Shown piece after piece: positions 47,096 through 55,075 of a stretch of DNA of 60,830 nucleotides. The notes under the pieces are model-generated. The model worked only from the letters and a program-made list of their open reading frames with translations. It was not told the origin of the DNA and did not search any database. This DNA comes from Oleispira sp. (GTDB lineage Bacteria > Pseudomonadota > Gammaproteobacteria > Pseudomonadales > Oceanobacteraceae), in the NCBI GenBank assembly GCA_016765295.1, contig JAESQF010000123.1, positions 104,915 through 165,744 on the forward strand, in the 5' to 3' direction. The position numbers and the translations under genes were made by a program. How positions within the stretch are numbered: the first letter of the stretch is position 1; every line of letters begins with the position of its first letter.

Positions 47096-49176
47096 GTTCT
47101 GCTCTTAATAAAGTAAATAAAGGCTTTAACAAGGTATTGGTTGCTAACCGTGGCGAAATTGCAGTACGAGTCATTCGCTCTGCACAATCTTTAGGTTACC
47201 GCACTGTTGCGGTATTTTCTGAAGCTGATGCGAATGCACCTCATGTCAGTATTGCAGATGAAGCGATTTGTATTGGTGCTGCGGCGGTTGGCGAAAGTTA
47301 CTTAGTTGCTGAAAAGTTAATTGCCGCAGCTAAAAAAACCGGCGCGGATGCGATTCACCCGGGTTATGGTTTTTTATCTGAAAATTCAGCCTTCGCCAAA
47401 GCCTGTATTGATGCCAACATCGTTTTTATTGGCCCCCGTCCTGAAGCCATTGATTTGATGGGCAGTAAACGTCATTCAAAAATCGCTATGATCGCTGCCG
47501 GTGTTCCTTGCATTCCAGGTTATGAAGGCGCTGATCAAGACGATGATGTCTTGAAAAATGCCGCGATTGATATTGGTATGCCGGTAATGTTAAAAGCCAG
47601 CGCCGGTGGTGGTGGTCGTGGTATGCGTTTGGTGACGGATGCAAATGATCTTGATGAATTGATTAAATCTGCCCGCTCGGAAGCGCTGAATGCGTTTGGT
47701 AGTGGTGAACTGATTATTGAAAAAGCTGTGATGCAGCCGCGTCATATTGAGATTCAAGTCTTTGCCGATAGTTATGGTAATACGGTATATCTTGGCGAGC
47801 GAGATTGTTCGGTACAGCGTCGTCATCAAAAAGTCGTTGAAGAAGCGCCATCACCCTTTGTTAATCCGGCAATGCGTAAAGCAATGGGTGAAGCAGCCGT
47901 TAATGCGGCCAAGTCTTGTAATTATGTCGGCGCCGGTACGGTAGAGTTTTTAGCTGATAGCGAAGGTAACTTCTACTTTCTAGAAATGAATACTCGCTTG
48001 CAAGTTGAGCATCCGGTAACTGAGTTAATTACCGGCTTGGATTTGGTGGCGATGCAGTTACGGGTTGCCGCGGGAGATAAATTATCGATCAGCCAAGAAG
48101 ATGTGACATTAACAGGTCATGCGATGGAAGTGCGTTTATACGCTGAAGATCCTGGTGCTAATTTTATTCCGCAAACCGGTTTGTTAAACTTATGGCAACC
48201 AGCGACCGGTGATGGCATTCGTATCGACTCTGGCATTCAGCAAGGCCAAGCGGTTAGTCCGTTTTATGATCCTATGCTGGCAAAAATTATTGCTTATGGT
48301 GAAAACCGCGAAGAAGCGCGTCGCCGTTTAGTGCTAGCAGTGGAAGACAGTAAGCTATTAGGTATTAAAGATAACCGTGCATTTTTAGCGTCTATTTTAC
48401 GTGATGAGACCTTCATTCAAGGTGAAGCAACGACAGCGTTTATTGCTGAGGATTTTAGCCAAGACCCGAGTTTACAGCCATTAAAAGCTAAAGAAACTGA
48501 AGTTGCTCTGGCTGCCTCTATTTTATGTGCACTAAGCTCTAATGTAGGTTCTGATTTAAGCTCTAGTTTAAGAGCAGGAACGGGTTGGCAGAATAATAGA
48601 ACGGGTAGCCGTGTTATTAAATTGTCTTGTGAAGATCAAGTCTTTGAACTCGCTTTAAGTACCGTTGAAAATACCATTACGGTTGACTTCGCTTCTACTG
48701 AATTGGCATCTACAAATACAGCTGAAGAGCAAGATTTAAAGACAACACAAACGATTAAGATAATCGAGCAATCTGAGAATACCTTAAAGTATTTACATGA
48801 TGATATCGTTCGCAGTATTACTTATAGCCAAACAAAGGGTACCGGTGAAGTATTAGGCTGTGATCAAGTTCACTTAGCAGCCAGTTATGGCAATTTAACT
48901 TTTACTGATATTAGTTTGCAGTCTGCGAAGAAAAATAAAGGTGGATCAGATCAGGTATTAGCATCGATGGATGGTGGCATGGTTGATGTGATGGTGCAGG
49001 TTGGTGATGTAGTAAAAGTTGGCCAAACCTTAGCCGTACTGGAAGCGATGAAGATGGAGCACCCATTGAAAGCAGGTATTGCAGGTACGATCGCAGAAGT
49101 ATTAGTACAAGCGGGTGATCAAGTAAAAGGTCGTCAGAAATTGATTCAGATCTTGGCTACTGAAACTGAAGGCTAG
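47092..49176 (+). CDS. atuF: acyl-CoA carboxylase biotin-carboxylase/biotin-carrier subunit
   Basis: The 694-residue protein has a biotin carboxylase domain (about 14-460: VANRGEIAVRVIRSAQSLGY, ATP-grasp SAGGGGRGMRLV, EMNTRLQVEHPVTE), a variable middle region (about 470-610), and a C-terminal biotinyl domain with attachment Lys654 in LEAMKMEHPLKAG. It carboxylates its own biotin with ATP and bicarbonate and passes it to the subunit at 43136. Overlaps atuE by 4 bp. The 203-bp gap after it is largely filled by repeat R4. Confidence 0.88.
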   Translation: MSSALNKVNKGFNKVLVANRGEIAVRVIRSAQSLGYRTVAVFSEADANAPHVSIADEAICIGAAAVGESYLVAEKLIAAAKKTGADAIHPGYGFLSENSAFAKACIDANIVFIGPRPEAIDLMGSKRHSKIAMIAAGVPCIPGYEGADQDDDVLKNAAIDIGMPVMLKASAGGGGRGMRLVTDANDLDELIKSARSEALNAFGSGELIIEKAVMQPRHIEIQVFADSYGNTVYLGERDCSVQRRHQKVVEEAPSPFVNPAMRKAMGEAAVNAAKSCNYVGAGTVEFLADSEGNFYFLEMNTRLQVEHPVTELITGLDLVAMQLRVAAGDKLSISQEDVTLTGHAMEVRLYAEDPGANFIPQTGLLNLWQPATGDGIRIDSGIQQGQAVSPFYDPMLAKIIAYGENREEARRRLVLAVEDSKLLGIKDNRAFLASILRDETFIQGEATTAFIAEDFSQDPSLQPLKAKETEVALAASILCALSSNVGSDLSSSLRAGTGWQNNRTGSRVIKLSCEDQVFELALSTVENTITVDFASTELASTNTAEEQDLKTTQTIKIIEQSENTLKYLHDDIVRSITYSQTKGTGEVLGCDQVHLAASYGNLTFTDISLQSAKKNKGGSDQVLASMDGGMVDVMVQVGDVVKVGQTLAVLEAMKMEHPLKAGIAGTIAEVLVQAGDQVKGRQKLIQILATETEG

Positions 49177-49217
49177 GTTTCACTCTTTTGCATAAACATA
49201 GGCATAGTATGCGATGA

Positions 49218-49328
49218 GCGCTGAATGTTAATTTTTCAGGCCATCCGATTGCAGGGATGCAATCGTTGAGCTTACAGGGAGAGCGAAGTGACGTATTCAC
49301 AGCGTCCCGTAAAAATTCAATATTCCGC
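49218..49328 (+). repeat. bifurcated palindromic repeat, copy R4 (inside the atu operon)
   Basis: The outer arms GCGCTGAATGTTAATTTTT and AAAAATTCAATATTCCGC are complementary with few mismatches. Core: GGCCATCCGATTGCAGGGAT then GCAATCG (hairpin GATTGC-AGGGAT-GCAATC), GAGCTTACAGGGAGAGCG and GACGTATTCACAGCGTCCCG. Nearest relative is R2. It lies between atuF and the SDR gene. Confidence 0.8.
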
Positions 49329-49379
49329 GTGAATACAAGCATGCGGGATTTAGTATAAATACAAGTTAAGGAATTTATT

Positions 49380-50264
49380 ATGAGTTCATTGAAAAATAAA
49401 ACCATCATCATCACGGGCGCTAGTCGTGGTATCGGTCGAGAAGTCGCTTTAGCGTGTGCGGCTGAAGGCGCCAATATTGTGATCGCGGCTAAGTCTGATC
49501 AGCCGCATCCAAAACTGGAAGGCACCATTCATTCAGTGGTTAAAGAAGTTGAAGAAGCGGGTGGCCAAGGCTTAGCGGTTAAAGTTGATGTACGTAGTGA
49601 AGAAGACATTGATAACCTAATTGCTAAAACCGTAGAGAAATTTGGCGGTATCGATGCCATCATTAATAACGCCGGTGCAATTGCTTTATCCGGTGTTGAA
49701 TCGACGCCATTGAAGAAACTTGATTTGATGATGCAGGTGAACTTTCGTGCTGTTTTCTTATTGAGTCAGAAAGCATTACCGTATTTGAAAAAATCAGAAA
49801 ATGGTCACATCTTAAGTTTCTCGCCGCCATTGGATTTAGATCGCCGTTGGATGCGAAATCACTCACCGTATACGTTAACTAAATACGGCATGTCTATGTT
49901 AACCATGGGAATGTCGGATGAGTTTAAGCGTTATGGAATTGCGGTAAATGCGCTTTGGCCGCGTACTGTTATTCATACTGCAGCGACTTCTTTTGGTGGC
50001 AAGCAATCATTCGATCGCGCTCGTGCTCCTAAGATTATGGCGGATGCAGCTTTTGCACTATTGAAAACTGAAAAACGTGAAATTACAGGTCAGTTATTGA
50101 TTGATGAAGATTTCTTGCGTACTCAGGGTGTGGAAGACTTTGAACAATACCGTGCCAATCCAGAAAGTGATAAGAAAGACTTGATGCCTGATTTGTTTGT
50201 ACAAGAAGCCGATGCTTATGTACGTGGAGCTGTAGCACCGTTTGCAGGTTTGACTGAAGAATAA
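49380..50264 (+). CDS. short-chain dehydrogenase/reductase (AtuB/AtuG-type, HSDL2-like)
   Basis: The 294-residue Rossmann enzyme has nucleotide motif TGASRGIG (about 13-20), NNAG, and the catalytic Tyr164-x3-Lys168 in YTLTKYGMS. The C-terminal VNALWPRTVIHTAATSFGG is typical of the HSDL2-like branch. P. aeruginosa atu clusters hold two SDRs, AtuB and AtuG; only one is present here. Its position after atuF matches AtuG, while the role (oxidising a terpene alcohol/aldehyde or a hydroxyacyl-CoA) cannot be fixed from sequence. Confidence 0.85.
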   Translation: MSSLKNKTIIITGASRGIGREVALACAAEGANIVIAAKSDQPHPKLEGTIHSVVKEVEEAGGQGLAVKVDVRSEEDIDNLIAKTVEKFGGIDAIINNAGAIALSGVESTPLKKLDLMMQVNFRAVFLLSQKALPYLKKSENGHILSFSPPLDLDRRWMRNHSPYTLTKYGMSMLTMGMSDEFKRYGIAVNALWPRTVIHTAATSFGGKQSFDRARAPKIMADAAFALLKTEKREITGQLLIDEDFLRTQGVEDFEQYRANPESDKKDLMPDLFVQEADAYVRGAVAPFAGLTEE

Positions 50265-50297
50265 AAGCGAAATTGATTGTTTAAAGAGTAACTGAAT

Positions 50298-51014
50298 ATG
50301 TCTTTAATGAGTTTACGCAACGAAGGTAAGGTTGCGATTATTTCCATGGATAATGGCAAGAATACCAATAACCTTGAATTCGCCCAGCAACTTTTAGGCT
50401 TGTTAAAACAAGTCGAAGAAGAGAAGAGCAATAAAGCGCTGATCATTACCTCAAATGATGAAAAGAACTGGAGCCAAGGTATTGATGTACCTTGGATGAT
50501 GGGCAGTATTCAAAGTGGCAAGCATGATGATGTAAAAGAATTTTTACATACCATGGATGCTTGTTACACCTTGATGATGCAATACCCAATGCCCATTATT
50601 GCAGCAATTAATGGTCATGCTTTTGGTAATGGTTGTGTTATAGCCTGCGCTTGCGATTTTCGATTTATGCGTTCAGATCGTGGATTTTTCTGCTTCCCAG
50701 AAGTGGACATGAGTGTTCCATTTCTTCCAGGCTTAATGGATGTGATTTTAAAAGCGATGCCGATGTACCGTTTTAATGAAATGATCCTTTCAGGACGTCG
50801 GTTATCGGCAGAAGAGCTACAAGAAGATAAAGTGATTGATCAGGTATTTGAGGGTGCTGATGCTTTGTTTGAAGGCGCTTTAGCGTATGCAAAAACGTTT
50901 ACCAAAGGACGAGCAATTTTTGCTGAACACAAGCGTCGCTTACATAAACCTGCGATCGATGCTCTGGCAGAAAAGAATCCTCCGCTGATTGATGCGATGA
51001 AAGTATTGTTGTAA
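50298..51014 (+). CDS. enoyl-CoA hydratase/isomerase-family protein (delta3-delta2 isomerase-like)
   Basis: The 238-residue crotonase-fold protein has oxyanion-hole motifs WSQGIDVPWMMG and NGHAFGNGCVIACACDFR. Only one family glutamate is seen, in FCFPEVDMSVPFLPG; the other position is Val. That single-Glu pattern and the FPEVDM context resemble delta3,delta2-enoyl-CoA isomerases. Such an activity would shift misplaced double bonds when unsaturated branched chains are shortened. It starts 33 bp after the SDR gene and ends the operon before a weak terminator. Confidence 0.78.
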   Translation: MSLMSLRNEGKVAIISMDNGKNTNNLEFAQQLLGLLKQVEEEKSNKALIITSNDEKNWSQGIDVPWMMGSIQSGKHDDVKEFLHTMDACYTLMMQYPMPIIAAINGHAFGNGCVIACACDFRFMRSDRGFFCFPEVDMSVPFLPGLMDVILKAMPMYRFNEMILSGRRLSAEELQEDKVIDQVFEGADALFEGALAYAKTFTKGRAIFAEHKRRLHKPAIDALAEKNPPLIDAMKVLL

Positions 51015-51032
51015 TAGTATTTTCAATATGGA

Positions 51033-51057
51033 GCAGGTATACCTGCTTTCTTATTTA
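51033..51057 (+). terminator. probable terminator of the atu operon
   Basis: AGCAGG-TATA-CCTGCT (51033-51048) is a short perfect hairpin followed by TTCTTATTTATTT. It sits between convergent genes. Confidence 0.6.
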
Positions 51058-51058
51058 T

Positions 51059-52480
51059 TTAAGAAAGTGGGAATCTTATTTCGTATCGTGCCCCTACTGG
51101 TGAATCAACTAAGCGTATTTGGCCGTGATACGTATTGGTAACGGTATTGTTGATTATGTTTAACCCTAAGCCTACCTTGCCACTGCTTCTCTGAGTTGAG
51201 AAGAACGGTTCGAATACAGAAATTCTTTCTTCCTCTGATATTCCTATGCCATTATCTTGATAATTAATGATTAGCTCTTTTTTATTTTGACTGACATGTA
51301 TACCAATAGAGCCTGATTTTGAGTTCTTAAATCCATGCTCGATGGAGTTGTCGACTAATTGAGATAGTACCTGCCAGAGCGCACTTTTAGAATGACAGTA
51401 CGCTTCTGATTTTGCTTCGAACTCTAATGAATACGGTCCAAGTTTCGGCTGCATGCTCTCTTTGAAATCTTTTAGAAATTCACTGATTAAAAATTGACTT
51501 TTGCTGCTGTCGCCAAAACAAATGTCTATTTCTTTAAATTTTACTATTAAATCAGCCGTTTTTTTCAAATTCCTTTCTGTTAGCTGTACTGAATCATTCA
51601 TCTCTCGAAAATTATGTAAGGCATCTTTTTTATTTAGTCGATTATTTTCTATATCAGAAATAAATTGATTGATCATATCTTGGGTAAATGTAATCGCGGT
51701 GGTTGCAATGCCTACTGGAGTATTTATTTCATGGGCAAATCCCGAAAGCAGTTTTTTAGTCATACTTAATTTTTCTGCTTTTAAAGAATGGCTATTATCC
51801 AATGCTTGTTGCACTAAAACGTTGGATAGTTCTTCATTAGTTTGCATTAGCTGTTGATTACGTTGATCAATGGTTTGATTGAGCAATTCATTGGCGGTGA
51901 TGAGCTTTTTACGGGCTAGATCATTCTCAAAGACAATAGCGGCGAGGTTTGCATGGGTCTCTATGAATTGAATATCTTCATCTAAAGGACTTCTAGGCAA
52001 GGCGTAATACATAGCGAAGGTGCCAAATACTTTACCTGCCTTACCTATAATGGGCTCTGACCAACAGGCTTGTAATCCAGCCCCTAGAGCAAGCGCTTTA
52101 TATTGGGCCCAGTAAGGGTGCGTATTTATGTCTTCCACAACGACCCGCTGTTTTTGAAAGGCTGCTGTACCGCAAGAACCTACCCCCAGTCCTATGGTTA
52201 CTCCGTCTAGAGCGGCACAATAATCTTTTGGCAAGGACACTGAGGCAATAGGGTGAAGTGTTGAGTCTTCTTCGTTTAATGATAAAACGGAACACATCAT
52301 ATCGGGGTTATAGTCTTCTGCCTTTGCACATAATAGATTCAATATGTCGGAGAGAGGGTCCCCGTGGGCGACTCGGCGTAATATTTCAGCTCGACCTGAT
52401 TCTAAGCTACTAGCCCGTTGCCAGTAGCTAATGTCTTGATCTGAGGATTTATCAGGAATTAAAGAGGGTTTAAGCGCCAT
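51059..52480 (-). CDS. GAF-domain sensor histidine kinase (soluble)
   Basis: The 473-residue protein has no membrane helix. A GAF domain (about 30-195; GVGSCGTAAFQKQRVVVEDI, ACWSEPIIGKAGKVFGTFAM) is followed by a coiled coil (about 198-245, rich in Gln/Asn/Leu). The dimerisation domain has phospho-acceptor His250 (SGFAHEINTPVGI), and the ATPase domain has DNGIGISEEER and KVGLGLNII. The EINTP form of the H-box belongs to the HPK4/NtrB-like group. It has no response regulator beside it, so it is an orphan kinase. It is convergent with the atu operon. Ligand unknown. Confidence 0.86.
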   Translation of the reverse strand: MALKPSLIPDKSSDQDISYWQRASSLESGRAEILRRVAHGDPLSDILNLLCAKAEDYNPDMMCSVLSLNEEDSTLHPIASVSLPKDYCAALDGVTIGLGVGSCGTAAFQKQRVVVEDINTHPYWAQYKALALGAGLQACWSEPIIGKAGKVFGTFAMYYALPRSPLDEDIQFIETHANLAAIVFENDLARKKLITANELLNQTIDQRNQQLMQTNEELSNVLVQQALDNSHSLKAEKLSMTKKLLSGFAHEINTPVGIATTAITFTQDMINQFISDIENNRLNKKDALHNFREMNDSVQLTERNLKKTADLIVKFKEIDICFGDSSKSQFLISEFLKDFKESMQPKLGPYSLEFEAKSEAYCHSKSALWQVLSQLVDNSIEHGFKNSKSGSIGIHVSQNKKELIINYQDNGIGISEEERISVFEPFFSTQRSSGKVGLGLNIINNTVTNTYHGQIRLVDSPVGARYEIRFPLS

Positions 52481-52613
52481 GATTACGGATTAGCCAGTAG
52501 CAGTGGTTAGTATGTAATTGTAGTTGATAGTCGTGCTATGAGTGGAAAATGGAGGGTAAAGTTGTGCCTGTAGTTGTACGAATAGTGAGTTAAATCAAGT
52601 TACCAACAAGATC

Positions 52614-52905
52614 TGTGGGTAAATGCGGGGATAAAATATTTATAACCCTCTGTAAGCCCTATAGAACCGGCCCTTGAGTTAGATTGTTGCTTTTTCGAAC
52701 AATTGTTTGAATTGATTTAAAGCCAGCAAAGTCAATGGTTTAGACGGTTTTTTTGGAGAAATGTTAGCTGTGGAAAAAGTGCTAAATATTTTTGATTTTT
52801 ATTCAATACAAGACTTGTTTTTTTAAAAAATAAGCGCTATTTAGGAACTATGGCGCGACTTATCATATTTATATCCACAGATGCTGTGGGTAACTGTGAG
52901 GATAA
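52614..52905. other. AT-rich gap with clustered DnaA-box-like nonamers
   Basis: The 627-bp gap 52481-53107 contains no gene. It holds TGTGGGTAA (52614-52622), TGTGGAAAA (52769-52777), ATATCCACA (52871-52879), TGTGGGTAA (52885-52893) and TGAGGATAA (52897-52905). Each is within one base of TTATCCACA or its complement, or fits TTWTNCACA. The last three lie within 35 bp and form a dyad TATCCACAG-ATG-CTGTGGGTA at 52872-52892. No dnaA, dnaN or mnmG gene is near. Confidence 0.4.
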
Positions 52906-52993
52906 CTAATAGCATAACTTTATTGCTCTAACTTTTATCCTAGTCCTGCGCAGTTATTTCTTTATGCCTGTTAGATTGTGTTTTTTTTGATCA

Positions 52994-53044
52994 GCTAAAG
53001 AGTTTGACTTTCGGCTAAAGAGTTAATGCATTATCTGCTAAGAT
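52994..53044 (+). promoter_or_regulatory. direct repeat and extended -10 upstream of the RRM gene
   Basis: GCTAAAGAGTT occurs at 52994-53004 and again at 53014-53024, exactly 20 bp apart. TGCTAAGAT at 53036-53044 is an extended -10 (TG-N-TAAGAT) about 60 bp before the RRM start codon. The repeats are spaced like tandem activator sites, two helical turns. Confidence 0.45.
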
Positions 53045-53107
53045 AGCTGTCATATTACTTCTAGCTTTACCAAGCTTTATTCGTCGCACTCTTATTTAGG
53101 CCGTCCC

Positions 53108-53350
53108 ATGAAAATATTAATTCGTAACCTTGCCCGTACTCTGACTGAATCAGATCTAGAGGCTTTGTTCGCACCTTTTGGTGAAGTGGCAGAATGTAAT
53201 CTAGTGATGGATGCCAAGACAGGGGAATCTAAGGGTTTTGGCTTTGTTGAGATGCCTGGGCCGGGTAACGGTAAGGCGGCGATGAAGTCACTTAATGCCA
53301 CAGAAATCGCTGGTCAGGTTATTCGTGTAAAGCGCGCTACCGAAAAATAG
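53108..53350 (+). CDS. small RRM-type RNA-binding protein
   Basis: The 80-residue protein is a single RNA recognition motif with little else: RNP2 ILIRNL (3-8), RNP1 SKGFGFVEM (about 41-49), and the final IRVKRATEK strand/tail. The aromatic RNP1 residues that stack on RNA are intact. Single-RRM proteins of this size occur in gammaproteobacteria and cyanobacteria, often cold-induced; a specific target is unknown. It is preceded by the 627-bp AT-rich gap and followed by murJ after 44 bp. Confidence 0.88.
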   Translation: MKILIRNLARTLTESDLEALFAPFGEVAECNLVMDAKTGESKGFGFVEMPGPGNGKAAMKSLNATEIAGQVIRVKRATEK

Positions 53351-53394
53351 TTCTAAATTAGTAAGACTCTCTTTTATACCCGCACGGAAGCTCC

Positions 53395-54960
53395 ATGCCT
53401 GAATCTAAGCAACCACGCCCAGCAGAAAAGGACTCGTTAGTTAAGTCTTCCAGTATCGTTAGTATCATGACGTTACTGAGCCGGGTTCTTGGGCTGGTGC
53501 GTGATGTGGTAGTGGCACAATATTTTGGTGCCCGCGCCGATGCCTTTTTGGTTGCGTTTAAAATTCCCAACTTCTTACGCCGTTTATTTGCCGAAGGGGC
53601 GTTTTCCGTAGCTTTCGTGCCGGTTCTGTCCGAATACAAGACTCAGCGCAGTGTCGCCGAAGTTAAGATGCTGATCGCGAGTGTTTCTGGCGTCTTGGGC
53701 TTAATACTCTTCCTAGTGACAGTCGTTGCTATGCTATTAGCCCCTTGGCTGCCCTACGTGTTTGCTCCTGGTTTCAGTGGTGATCCTGAAAAGTTTGCCT
53801 TAACCGGTGATTTGATCCGTATTACCTTCCCGTATCTACTATTCATCTCTCTTACTGCTTTTGCGGGCAGTATCTTAAATGCTTATGGCCGCTTTGCTGT
53901 GCCGGCATTTACCCCTGTGCTGTTAAATATCTGCTTAATCTTCTCTACCTTAGTGATGACGAGCTGGTTTGTTGAACCGTTATACGCTCTAGCTTGGGGA
54001 GTGTTTATGGCGGGTGTATTTCAGCTGTTATTTCAATTGCCGTTTATTGCGCGCCTTGGTTTGCTAGTACGGCCTACTTATCAGCCTAAGCAAGAAGGGG
54101 TTGGTAGAATTCTAAAGCTGATGGGGCCTGCGTTGTTTGGGGTGTCTGTCAGCCAGATCAACCTTTTATTAGATACGTTACTCGCCTCTTTTTTAGAGCC
54201 GGGTAGTGTTAGTTGGCTGTATTACTCAGATCGTCTAAATAACTTACCCCTAGGTATCTTTGCCATCGCTATTGGCGTGGTGATTTTACCGGCACTGTCG
54301 AAAAAGCATGCTGAAAATAATTCGGAGCATTTTGCGCAAACCTTAGATTGGGCGACGCGGATGATTTTCTTGCTAGCCTTGCCTGCGGCTTTGGCTTTGG
54401 TTGTTTTAGCAACGCCGTTAATGGCGACTATCTTTTTTCATGGTGAAATTACCCCTTATGACATTGGTAAGATGACATTGAGCCTTCAGGCTTATGGAAC
54501 AGGGCTGTTCGCCTTTATGCTGATTAAGGTTTTGGCACCTGGATATTACGCCCGTCAAGATACTAGAACGCCGGTGAAAATTGGTATTCAAGCCATGGTT
54601 GTGAATATGGTCTTGAACCTTGCACTAGTCGGCCCGTTTCAACATGCGGGCTTGGCTTTGGCGACGTCTCTATCGGCGTTCTTTAATGCGTATATGCTTT
54701 ATCGTGGTCTTAAGGCGACGGGGCATTACAAGGCGCAGCCGGGTTGGCTCGCTTTTGCTGCGAAAGTACTCGTTGCTAATGTCGCGTTATTTGCAGTGAT
54801 TTACTTCATGATGGGTGATGCTCAGCAATGGTTAGAATGGGGCACTTGGCAGCGTATTGGCTGGATGGCAACGATTGTTGGGGCAGGAGTGGGCACTTAC
54901 TTATTGACCTTGGTGATATTTGGCTTGAGGCCTCGACACCTTAAAGGCGCACGTTTTTAA
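53395..54960 (+). CDS. murJ: lipid II flippase MurJ
   Basis: The 521-residue integral membrane protein has about 14 helices and MurJ/MviN signatures: SIMTLLSRVLGLVRDVVVAQ (helix 1 with the essential Arg), FLVAFKIPNFLRRLFAEGAF and FVPVLSEYK. It flips lipid-linked peptidoglycan precursor to the periplasm. Start ATG 53395 follows GGAAG. The order murJ-ribF-ileS-lspA-fkpB-ispH is that of Pseudomonas. Confidence 0.96.
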   Translation: MPESKQPRPAEKDSLVKSSSIVSIMTLLSRVLGLVRDVVVAQYFGARADAFLVAFKIPNFLRRLFAEGAFSVAFVPVLSEYKTQRSVAEVKMLIASVSGVLGLILFLVTVVAMLLAPWLPYVFAPGFSGDPEKFALTGDLIRITFPYLLFISLTAFAGSILNAYGRFAVPAFTPVLLNICLIFSTLVMTSWFVEPLYALAWGVFMAGVFQLLFQLPFIARLGLLVRPTYQPKQEGVGRILKLMGPALFGVSVSQINLLLDTLLASFLEPGSVSWLYYSDRLNNLPLGIFAIAIGVVILPALSKKHAENNSEHFAQTLDWATRMIFLLALPAALALVVLATPLMATIFFHGEITPYDIGKMTLSLQAYGTGLFAFMLIKVLAPGYYARQDTRTPVKIGIQAMVVNMVLNLALVGPFQHAGLALATSLSAFFNAYMLYRGLKATGHYKAQPGWLAFAAKVLVANVALFAVIYFMMGDAQQWLEWGTWQRIGWMATIVGAGVGTYLLTLVIFGLRPRHLKGARF

Positions 54961-55012
54961 CTTTCTAGTAACTCATTTACTGAGTTCTCTATCCCATAGC
55001 GGTCAAAATACC

Positions 55013-55041
55013 TGTTCACTTGCTGGTCAAGTCGCTATAAT
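55013..55041 (+). promoter_or_regulatory. putative promoter of ribF
   Basis: Perfect TATAAT at 55036-55041 with a weak -35 (TGTTCA, 55013-55018) at 17-bp spacing, 34 bp before the ribF start codon. Confidence 0.5.
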
Positions 55042-55075
55042 CCCGCAGTTATTTTAGGCGAGGTTTATCGGCGGT

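Noticed and set aside
52481-53107. Chromosomal origin of replication
   Set aside because: DnaA-like boxes are present, but no dnaA, dnaN, mnmG or rpmH is nearby and no ordered AT-rich 13-mers were recognised.
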